NCBI GenBank assembly: GCA_019308525.1 | Contig: JAFDIC010000262.1 | Span: 1-5,923 of the forward strand | Reading direction: 5' to 3' | Origin: Deltaproteobacteria bacterium | GTDB taxonomy: Bacteria; Desulfobacterota; DSM-4660; Desulfatiglandales; HGW-15 | DNA length: 5,923 nucleotides | In this document: in pieces, positions 1-5,408 of the stretch | Layout of the letters: each line of letters begins with the position of its first letter | Numbering within the stretch: the stretch's first letter is position 1 | Translations under genes and position numbers: made by a program | Notes under the pieces: generated by a model | Seen by the model: the letters and a program-made list of their open reading frames with translations, nothing else | Told to the model about the DNA's origin: nothing | Database searches by the model: none

Positions 1-350
1 CCCGGGGAATGACCCGGCGTATGGATAACCGAGATGGGATAGCGACCCACAAGGAATTCCTGCCCTTCGTACAATTCTCCATCGGGGGGAAACCCCAACC
101 CTCCCCGGTCCAGGGGATGTATATATACAGGCGCCCCGGTGATTCTTCTCAATTCCTGAGCCCCACCCACGTGATCCACGTGCCCGTGGGTAATCAGGAT
201 ATACTTGATTGTCAACCCGCTTTCGGATATCACCTTTATTATGCGAAATACTTCGTCCCCGGGGTCTATGACCGCCCCCTCACTGCTTTGATCACAGCCC
301 AAGACATAACAATTTGTCTGATAGGGTCCTACCACGAGTTTCTTGAGCAT
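1..350 (-). CDS. MBL-fold metallo-hydrolase (glyoxalase II-like), C-terminus cut off by window edge
   Basis: Reading the minus strand from the ATG at 350-348 gives 116 codons open to the window edge, beginning MLKKLVVGPYQTNCYVLG. Residues 54-62 read THGHVDHVG, the metal-binding THxHxDH signature of the metallo-beta-lactamase superfamily (H55, H57, D59, H60), and residues 111-116 read TPGHSP, the loop carrying the next metal ligand (H114). The N-terminal G-P-x-Q-T-N-C-Y stretch followed by a V-I-D-P-G-D turn is typical of the short glyoxalase II/YcbL-like hydrolases, which are usually about 200-215 residues, so close to half the protein is missing here. These are cytoplasmic di-metal hydrolases, often of thioesters; the substrate cannot be told from this part. 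A Shine-Dalgarno AAAGGAG lies about 10 bases upstream of the ATG. It is last of the visible minus-strand series, 148 bases after the ferritin-like gene. The family is clear, the exact function is not. Confidence 0.9.
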   Translation of the reverse strand, partial: MLKKLVVGPYQTNCYVLGCDQSSEGAVIDPGDEVFRIIKVISESGLTIKYILITHGHVDHVGGAQELRRITGAPVYIHPLDRGGLGFPPDGELYEGQEFLVGRYPISVIHTPGHSP

Positions 351-469
351 GAACTTCCGTCTCCTTTCGATTTCACCATCAGAGAATCACTGCATAAGGT
401 AAGTTCTCAAAAGGAATAGTCAAGGCATTGGTATCGCAAGCTTTACCGCGAGTTGATAGGCCGTATCCT

Positions 470-492
470 GGCCCTTTCAAAAGTCAGGGGCC
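470..492 (-). other. Small GC-rich hairpin after the ferritin-like gene
   Basis: Seven bases past the stop codon of the ferritin-like gene the minus strand reads GGCCC, a 13-base loop, then GGGCC: a perfect 5-bp stem. No T-run follows on either strand, so it does not qualify as an intrinsic terminator. It may be a weak pause or processing element between the ferritin-like and MBL genes, or chance. The rest of the 148-base gap (351-498) shows no convincing promoter or small ORF apart from the Shine-Dalgarno of the MBL gene. Confidence 0.3.
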
Positions 493-498
493 GGTAGA

Positions 499-972
499 TC
501 ACATTTCCTGCATATAGATACTCTCGTAAAGCTCTTCCAGGCTTGCCAGGTGTCTTTCTTCGTCCTGGTGGAGCTTCTTGAACATCCCCTCCATGGGGGC
601 GTCACCGCACTCCCGGGCCATGGACTTGTAAAACTCTATGGCCCGCTTCTCTTCATGTATGGCATGAATCATCACGTCCTGGTCCGTGGAATCTGCGTCC
701 AGGGGCCTTTCCTCCAGGATTATTGACAGGTTCATGCTGGGACCTTCCTTGAGATCCGCATCATGGAGCGCAATAGTCTCCTCAAAAAAGGCTTTTTCCA
801 GCAGATACCTGTGTTCCAGCTCGTCAAGGGCAAGCTCTTTGACCACCCTCTTGGCCCTTGGATCCTTGACCTTTCCGTAGGCATCCTTGTATGTCTCGAA
901 ACTCTTGGATTCCATCTCAATGGCCTTTTGCAGGGCGGTTTCCCGCGTGTAACAAACGTCTTCTCTCTCCAT
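499..972 (-). CDS. Rubrerythrin-like ferritin-fold di-iron protein (no rubredoxin domain)
   Basis: A 157-residue, mostly helical, highly charged protein with the four-helix ferritin/rubrerythrin pattern. The expected di-iron ligands are all visible: E21 in helix A (AIEMESKSFETY), E51 and H54 in helix B (LDELEHRYLLE), E108 in helix C (HEEKRAIEFY) and E138 and H141 in helix D (QDEERHLASLEELYE). The two halves repeat the same E-x6-Y then ExxH plan. There is no C-terminal CxxC pair, so the rubredoxin electron-transfer domain of full rubrerythrin is absent; only C7 and C122 are present. Relatives are cytoplasmic proteins of anaerobes thought to reduce peroxide or handle iron and oxygen; the specific reaction is inferred. 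The ATG is preceded by TAGGAG with 8 bases spacing, supporting this start. It follows lgt after 75 bases and shares its reading frame. Alternative: a generic ferritin-like protein of other function. Confidence 0.85.
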   Translation of the reverse strand: MEREDVCYTRETALQKAIEMESKSFETYKDAYGKVKDPRAKRVVKELALDELEHRYLLEKAFFEETIALHDADLKEGPSMNLSIILEERPLDADSTDQDVMIHAIHEEKRAIEFYKSMARECGDAPMEGMFKKLHQDEERHLASLEELYESIYMQEM

Positions 973-1047
973 AGCGTGGGCTCCTATTCCGATGTGGTTG
1001 TTAGTAAAACATCTAAAGAACTCGTCTACATCAATACCTGGCTTAAT

Positions 1048-1836
1048 TCAAGGGCAATTATTGTTAGGCTCCTGTGGGGGGGTACCCGGTTTTCGGATCA
1101 TCAGTACTCCCACCGCTGCGATGAGGATCAGGAGGGCGAGAAGCTGCGTAACCGTCATTTCTGTTCCTGGAATGGTTGTCCTGAAGTCCCCTCTAAAACG
1201 CTCGATATAGAGACCTGAGATACTGTGAAGGATAAGATACCATAGAAACACTTGTCCCTCGTAGTGTTTCTTGCCATGGAGCACCATCAGGACACCGAAG
1301 ATCAGGAGGTCTGCCAGGAAGGAATAGATTTGAGTCGGGTGAAGAGGGACATTCAAAGGTGCAAGGGAGTCAGGATTTGAGAAAACCACCCCCCACATGG
1401 CCTCCGTGGGCTTACCATAGCAGCACCCGGCCATAAAACAGCCTATCCTTCCAATGCCCTCACCGATTGCCAGGGACGGGGCCCAAAGGTCGGCCGTTTT
1501 CCAGAAAGGGAGTTGGTGGTGTTTGAGGTAGAATACCAGGGCAGGAACAACGAGCAAAATCCCACCGGAAAAGATCAGCCCGCCCTTCCACACCTTGAAG
1601 ATTTCAGCGGGGTGGGAGAGAAAGAAAGACATATTCACAACAACATAGGCCAGCCTGGCCCCCGCCACACCCAGGATCGCCATGAACAGCCCGGTTTCAA
1701 CGATCCCTGGAGCAGGCACGCCGTGAGCCCTGCCTGTCTTGACGGCAAGATAAATCCCAACAACTATCCCTGATACAGCAAAGAAACCGTAGGAATGGAT
1801 AACCAAGGGCCCCAGTGTTATGAGCTCAGGATACAT
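1048..1836 (-). CDS. lgt: Prolipoprotein diacylglyceryl transferase
   Basis: Lgt transfers the diacylglyceryl group of phosphatidylglycerol to the lipobox cysteine of prolipoproteins in the cytoplasmic membrane, the first step of lipoprotein maturation. The 262-residue product has about seven hydrophobic segments (roughly 11-31, 46-66, 86-104, 120-138, 172-187, 197-212, 229-246). Family landmarks are the N-terminal MYPELITLGPLVIHSYG, GGLIFSGG at 85-92, the signature GRIGCFMAGCCYG at 129-141, HPTQIY at 166-171 and IERFRGD at 211-217. The signature is the cysteine-rich variant, with C133 and C138 where E. coli has N146 and E151. S90 stands where E. coli has H103, and G208 stands where most members have the arginine equivalent to E. 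coli R239. The start fits the family N-terminus, but no Shine-Dalgarno precedes it; a pyrimidine tract does. It lies 36 bases after lspA, whose product acts next in the pathway. Confidence 0.96.
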   Translation of the reverse strand: MYPELITLGPLVIHSYGFFAVSGIVVGIYLAVKTGRAHGVPAPGIVETGLFMAILGVAGARLAYVVVNMSFFLSHPAEIFKVWKGGLIFSGGILLVVPALVFYLKHHQLPFWKTADLWAPSLAIGEGIGRIGCFMAGCCYGKPTEAMWGVVFSNPDSLAPLNVPLHPTQIYSFLADLLIFGVLMVLHGKKHYEGQVFLWYLILHSISGLYIERFRGDFRTTIPGTEMTVTQLLALLILIAAVGVLMIRKPGTPPQEPNNNCP

Positions 1837-1872
1837 GGCAGAGAAAGAAAAAGGGGTGAAAGGGATGGAAAA
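1837..1872 (-). promoter_or_regulatory. Pyrimidine-rich lspA-lgt spacer lacking a Shine-Dalgarno
   Basis: On the coding strand the 34 bases just before the lgt ATG contain 31 pyrimidines, broken only by two A and one G, and no GGAG or GAGG core. Initiation of lgt therefore probably relies on ribosomes terminating on lspA and restarting, or on an unstructured S1-binding leader. The spacer is exactly 12 sense codons in the common frame of lspA and lgt. Confidence 0.6.
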
Positions 1873-2361
1873 TCAATCTCTTTTCTCTCTTCCGGAAAAT
1901 AACATATTTCCAGCCACCCACAGTGCTCCGACAGTGATAGACGCATCCGCGATATTAAAGGCCGGCCAGTGTAAGGACCCAATGTGAAAATCGAGAAAGT
2001 CGAGGACGTGGCCAAGCAGCAAACGGTCAATGAGGTTGCCAACCGCTCCTCCCAGGACCAAGGAAAGGCCAAGCACTATCTTATTGCCTTCGCTTTTGAT
2101 TTTGAAGTACAGGTATATGAGCAGCAGTATTACCGCAACGGTTGCGATGGGGAGAAGGTACGTGGTAAGGATGCCTTCCGGCCTGTTCATAAGACCGAAT
2201 GCAATACCTCGATTCTTGACATGGACCAGGTTGAAAAAGCCTTTGATCACGGGCAAGGTCCCGTATGCCGGAATGGTCCTGCTGATAGCAACTTTCGATG
2301 CCTGATCCAGGAGGACGATTATCGAGGCCGGGTAAAAGAAAAGGCGGGTCTTGTCACTCAC
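1873..2361 (-). CDS. lspA: Lipoprotein signal peptidase (signal peptidase II)
   Basis: LspA is the membrane aspartyl protease that removes the signal peptide from diacylglyceryl-modified prolipoproteins, directly after Lgt. The 162-residue product has the usual length and four hydrophobic segments (about 8-25, 65-87, 94-112, 138-155). All conserved boxes are present: LDQASK at 18-23, FFNLVHVKNRGIAFG at 42-56, GGAVGNLIDR at 104-113, VLDF at 119-122 and FNIADASI at 135-142. By alignment with the Pseudomonas enzyme (D124/D143), the catalytic pair is D121 and D139. The start is GTG, overlapping the ileS stop in a GTGA tetranucleotide. No proper Shine-Dalgarno lies at normal distance (the nearest G-rich stretch is over 10 bases away), so coupling to ileS translation is likely. 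The stop is TGA, in frame with lgt downstream. Confidence 0.97.
   Translation of the reverse strand: MSDKTRLFFYPASIIVLLDQASKVAISRTIPAYGTLPVIKGFFNLVHVKNRGIAFGLMNRPEGILTTYLLPIATVAVILLLIYLYFKIKSEGNKIVLGLSLVLGGAVGNLIDRLLLGHVLDFLDFHIGSLHWPAFNIADASITVGALWVAGNMLFSGREKRD
2358..2361 (-). promoter_or_regulatory. GTGA stop-start overlap of ileS and lspA
   Basis: The ileS stop TGA and the lspA start GTG share four bases (GTGA). With no well-placed Shine-Dalgarno for lspA, this is the classic geometry of termination-reinitiation coupling, which would tie LspA synthesis to IleRS synthesis. Confidence 0.8.
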
Positions 2362-5165
2362 TGGGAAAGGTACCCCGCTTCCATCATTGCATCAAGACAT
2401 CTGCGACAAACCCTTGGATGCTGATCATGATCGCCCACAGTGGGATCATGGACCCAACAGCGCTCGCATTTTGGGTCCTCTGAAGGCTGTACCCTCACCT
2501 TAAGGCCAGGGATCTCTTCACTTTCGTATGCACCCTCCAGGTCATCATGGTCCACCAGGTCCACGGAGGAAACGATGAAAATGGCCCTTAGTTGATCCCT
2601 GTAGGCCCCTATGGTTTGGCTCAGATCACTAGGGAGGAGCAGGGAGATGGATGCATCCAGGGAGTGACCTATGCGCTTTTCCTTGCGGGCTATCTCCAGG
2701 GCCTTGGTCACCTCTTTGCGCACTTTGACTATATCATCCCAACGGGCCGCAAGCTCCCTGTCCCTGTACTTCTCTTTCACAGGCACGAACAGCTCAGTGT
2801 GCACACTGGAAGGACGCCCGTCTTTTTTCATATGTTGCCATACTTCGTCCGCGGTAAAGGAAAGTATGGGGGCCATAAGTCTCACAAGAACCTCCAGTAT
2901 CTCATGCATGGCAGTCTGGGCTGACCTGCGGGTCAAGGAGTCGGGAGAAGATACATACAGTCTGTCTTTGATGATATCCAGGTAAAAGGAAGAGAGGTCG
3001 AGAACGCAAAAGTTGTGGAGGTGGTGGTATACAGGATGAAATTCAAAGTTCTCATAGGCCTTCAAGATCCGCTCATTTATTTCCTGGAGCCTGTTGAGCG
3101 CCCACCTATCCAGCTCTTCCATCTCTTCATAGGAGACCCTGTTGGTGGCGGGATCGAAGTCACTGAGGTTTCCCAGCAAATAGCGACAGGTATTGCGAAT
3201 CCGCCGATAGGCTTCGGTCAATCGCTGGAGGATTTCCTCCGAGAGGCGGATGTTGTCCCTGTAGTCTTCTCCTGCCACCCAGAGCCTGATTATCTCCGCA
3301 CCGTACCTGTTGATAAGGTCCTCGGGCGAAATGACGTTTCCGGCGGACTTGTGCATGGCCTTGCCCTGGCCGTCAACCACGAAGCCGTGGGTGAGCACCG
3401 TCTTGTATGGTGCCATTCCTCTGGTGCCCACGGAACAGAGCAAGGAGCTGTGGAACCATCCCCTGTGCTGGTCACTCCCCTCGAGATAGAGGTCTGCGGG
3501 ACTCTCCAGGTAGTCCCTCTTTTCCATGACCGCCGCATAGCTGACGCCTGAATCGAACCACACGTCCAGGATGTCCGTCTCTTTCCTGAAGCGCCTCCCT
3601 CCGCACTCGGGACAAGTGGTGCCCGCCGGCACCAGTCTCTCTTCGGGTTCCAGGAACCATACATCCGCTCCGTGCTCTTCAAAAAGCCGGATGACATGTT
3701 CCAGTATCTCTTCAGATATGATCACCCTGTTGCACTCAAGGCAGCAAAAGATGGTAATGGGAACGCCCCAGGCCCTCTGCCTTGAAATACACCAATCAGG
3801 TCGCTTTTCAACGAGTCCATAGATACGATCCTGCCCCCATTTGGGGATCCACGATACTTCCTTTATGGCCTTGAGGGCCTTTTGACGAAGGCCTGTTTTG
3901 TCCATGGAAATAAACCACTGTTGCGTGGACCTGAAAATGACCGGTTTTTTGCATCGCCAGCAGTGGGGATATTCGTGGGTTATCTCTTCTTCCTTCAGGA
4001 GCATTCCCAGTTCTTTCAGCTTCTCGTTGACGGGCCTGTTGGACTCGAACACGTCCATTCCTGCAAAAAACTCCACATCCCGGGTGAACCTTCCTGAATC
4101 ATCCACGGGAGAGTATACTTCAAGGCCATATTCAAGTCCCGTCTCGTAGTCTTCTCTCCCATGTCCCGGGGCGGTATGTACACATCCGGTTCCTGCGTCC
4201 AGGGTAACGTAAGGCGCCAAGACGACCAGTGATTCACGATCGTAGATGGGATGCCTTGCCTTTGAGTTTTCAAGGTCCTTGGGGTCGAGATCTGCGAGTA
4301 TGTGATAGGAATCGATGCCGAAGGTGTCCATACAAATTGCTGCAAGGCCCTTTGCCAATATGAAGACCTGGTTGTCACCCACATCCACAGCAACGTATTG
4401 GAGTTCAGGGTGGATGGCTATCGCCAAGTTCGCGGGGATGGTCCAGGGGGTGGTGGTCCAAATCACGAAAAACACATTCTTCCCTTTCAAGGCAGGGTAT
4501 TTCTCCCCGAGGTCGGTTATCAGGGGAAATTTGACGAATATGGAGGGTGAGGAATGTTCCCCGTATTCGACCTCGGCCTCTGCAAGGGCGGTCTGACACG
4601 ATGTACACCAGTAGATAGGCTTCTTGCTCTGGACAAGGCTCCCGTTGAGCGCAAACTTTCCGAACTCCCTTACGATGGTAGCCTCGTAGTCGAAGGCCAT
4701 GGTCAGGTAGGGATTGTCCCACTCCCCCAGAACGCCCAGCCGCTTGAACTCGGAGCGTTGAATATCGACATACTTCTCCGCGTACCTCCGGCAGTATCGT
4801 CTTATTTCCACCTGTGACATCCGGGCCTTCTTCGGCCCAAGTTCCATGTCAACCTTATGCTCTATGGGAAGACCGTGACAGTCCCAACCCGGTACGTACG
4901 GCACATCGTAGCCTGCCATTTGTTTGGACTTGATAATGATATCTTTGAGTATTTTGTTGAAGGCGGTCCCCATGTGTATGTTACCGTTTGCATAAGGCGG
5001 TCCGTCGTGGAGCATGTATGGTTTCCTGCCCCTTGAAATGCCCCTAATCTCCTGATAGAGATTATTCTTTTCCCATCTCTCCAGAATCTCTGGTTCCTTC
5101 TTTATCAGGTTTGCCTTCATGGGGAAGTCAGTCTTCGGGAGATTAAGAGTTTCCTTGTAATCCAT
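2358..5165 (-). CDS. ileS: Isoleucyl-tRNA synthetase
   Basis: IleRS is the cytoplasmic class I synthetase that charges tRNA-Ile and edits misactivated valine. The 935-residue length is normal for the bacterial type. In order: the N-terminal segment with LNLPKTDFPMKANL; the HIGH box as HMGT at 64-67 in PPYANGNIHMGTA; VPGWDCHGLPIEHKV at 91-105; the CP1 editing domain with WTTTPWTIPANLAI at 236-249 and GTGCVHTAPGHGREDY at 325-340 (D339 is the likely editing aspartate); a Cys-rich insert (C474, C475, C478, C518, C521) that may bind zinc; DVWFDSG at 534-540; EGSDQHRGWFHSSLL at 562-576; and the KMSKS loop as AMHKS at 603-607. The C-terminal zinc knuckle is CERC (900-903) and CRRC (920-923). The ATG is preceded by GGAGG with 8 bases spacing. 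It is first of the minus-strand operon and overlaps lspA by four bases. Confidence 0.98.
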   Translation of the reverse strand: MDYKETLNLPKTDFPMKANLIKKEPEILERWEKNNLYQEIRGISRGRKPYMLHDGPPYANGNIHMGTAFNKILKDIIIKSKQMAGYDVPYVPGWDCHGLPIEHKVDMELGPKKARMSQVEIRRYCRRYAEKYVDIQRSEFKRLGVLGEWDNPYLTMAFDYEATIVREFGKFALNGSLVQSKKPIYWCTSCQTALAEAEVEYGEHSSPSIFVKFPLITDLGEKYPALKGKNVFFVIWTTTPWTIPANLAIAIHPELQYVAVDVGDNQVFILAKGLAAICMDTFGIDSYHILADLDPKDLENSKARHPIYDRESLVVLAPYVTLDAGTGCVHTAPGHGREDYETGLEYGLEVYSPVDDSGRFTRDVEFFAGMDVFESNRPVNEKLKELGMLLKEEEITHEYPHCWRCKKPVIFRSTQQWFISMDKTGLRQKALKAIKEVSWIPKWGQDRIYGLVEKRPDWCISRQRAWGVPITIFCCLECNRVIISEEILEHVIRLFEEHGADVWFLEPEERLVPAGTTCPECGGRRFRKETDILDVWFDSGVSYAAVMEKRDYLESPADLYLEGSDQHRGWFHSSLLCSVGTRGMAPYKTVLTHGFVVDGQGKAMHKSAGNVISPEDLINRYGAEIIRLWVAGEDYRDNIRLSEEILQRLTEAYRRIRNTCRYLLGNLSDFDPATNRVSYEEMEELDRWALNRLQEINERILKAYENFEFHPVYHHLHNFCVLDLSSFYLDIIKDRLYVSSPDSLTRRSAQTAMHEILEVLVRLMAPILSFTADEVWQHMKKDGRPSSVHTELFVPVKEKYRDRELAARWDDIVKVRKEVTKALEIARKEKRIGHSLDASISLLLPSDLSQTIGAYRDQLRAIFIVSSVDLVDHDDLEGAYESEEIPGLKVRVQPSEDPKCERCWVHDPTVGDHDQHPRVCRRCLDAMMEAGYLSQ

Positions 5166-5196
5166 CTAGTGGGCCTCCATCACAAATGATTGGTTT

Positions 5197-5225
5197 TGAT
5201 TACCAGATATGCTCTGGCAAGTCAA
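5197..5225 (-). promoter_or_regulatory. Candidate promoter for the ileS operon
   Basis: On the minus strand TTGACT (5225-5220, 5 of 6 to the sigma-70 -35 consensus) is followed after 17 bases by TAATCA (5202-5197), directly preceded by TGG, an extended -10 element. The -10 hexamer itself is poor, so the call rests on the -35, the spacing and the TG. It lies about 30 bases upstream of the ileS start codon, giving a very short leader. Confidence 0.35.
5203..5217. repeat. Inverted repeat CCAGA-N5-TCTGG, possible operator
   Basis: A perfect 5-bp inverted repeat around five bases (CCAGATATGCTCTGG). It occupies the spacer between the candidate -35 and -10 of the ileS promoter, where a bound repressor or MerR-type activator would act. 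Arms this short can arise by chance. Confidence 0.35.
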
Positions 5226-5240
5226 ATTGAATCGATTGCC

Positions 5241-5271
5241 GCCCCGGGGATAAAGAGGCAAAGCCCCGGGC
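5241..5271. repeat. GC-rich inverted repeat around CCCGGG
   Basis: GCCCCGGGG (5241-5249) can pair with CCCCGGGC (5264-5271) with one bulged C, enclosing an A-rich 14-base loop. Each arm also contains the palindrome CCCGGG. No T-run follows on either strand. It lies between the two divergent candidate promoters, so it would not be in either predicted transcript unless the true starts are further upstream. Confidence 0.35.
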
Positions 5272-5282
5272 GTGCGTGTGCC

Positions 5283-5297
5283 CCTGTGCCGGACAGG
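5283..5297. repeat. Inverted repeat CCTGT-N5-ACAGG
   Basis: A perfect 5-bp inverted repeat around five bases (CCTGTGCCGGACAGG), the same 5-5-5 geometry as the repeat at 5203-5217 and 80 bases from it centre to centre. The arms differ at the inner three positions only. Confidence 0.3.
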
Positions 5298-5327
5298 CAA
5301 AGCGTCGGCATGAAGGCGTATTTGGAA

Positions 5328-5354
5328 TTGAATTCATGGCCATATTCAGATAAT
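5328..5354 (+). promoter_or_regulatory. Candidate promoter for the DHH gene
   Basis: TTGAAT (5328-5333, 4 of 6) is followed by GATAAT (5349-5354, 5 of 6 to the -10 consensus) with a 15-base spacer, shorter than the preferred 17. It would give a leader of roughly 45-50 bases before the TTG start. The -10 is the more convincing half. Confidence 0.3.
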
Positions 5355-5390
5355 GTGTTTTCCAGGACATGGTAGGGATAGAACCTTTCC

Positions 5391-5399
5391 GAGGAGGAG
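5391..5399 (+). promoter_or_regulatory. Shine-Dalgarno GAGGAGGAG deciding the TTG start of the DHH gene
   Basis: GAGGAGGAG is the strongest ribosome binding site in the window. A TTG touches it at 5400 (no spacing, unusable) and a second in-frame TTG follows 9 bases after it at 5409, the best-placed start codon. The two TTG codons belong to a 9-base imperfect direct repeat, TTGACAAAA-TTGACAGAA. Confidence 0.7.
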
Positions 5400-5408
5400 T
5401 TGACAAAA

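Larger units (their letters stand above)
5166..5408. promoter_or_regulatory. Divergent intergenic region between ileS and the DHH gene
   Basis: These 243 bases separate the two outward-facing genes and must hold the promoters of both. No T-box leader is visible: the ileS side is too short and has no T-box sequence. The region contains a candidate promoter on each side, three inverted repeats and the strong Shine-Dalgarno of the DHH gene, listed separately. Short open frames here (for example ATG 5310 to TAG 5374 on the plus strand) have no ribosome binding site or recognisable product. Confidence 0.75.

Noticed and set aside
9..419. Plus-strand open frame of 136 codons at the left edge
   Set aside because: The opposite strand encodes a clear metallo-beta-lactamase protein with the THGHVDH motif and a ribosome binding site over 1-350; the plus-strand product resembles nothing and has no such support.
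470..492. Intrinsic terminator after the ferritin-like gene
   Set aside because: The 5-bp stem has no T-run on either strand, so termination is not supported; it is listed only as a hairpin.
973..1047. Internal promoter between lgt and the ferritin-like gene
   Set aside because: TTGATG on the minus strand has no acceptable -10 at proper spacing; only the TAGGAG ribosome binding site is convincing in this gap.
1048..1875. Selenocysteine recoding of the in-frame UGA codons after lspA and lgt
   Set aside because: LspA and Lgt have complete, normal-length C-termini at these stops, and no bacterial SECIS-like hairpin follows either UGA; the bases after the lspA UGA are an unstructured pyrimidine tract.
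5214..5230. Sigma-54-like element CTGGCA-N7-TTGA on the plus strand
   Set aside because: The GG-to-GC distance is off by one and the -12 GC dinucleotide is missing; it also lies far from the DHH start.
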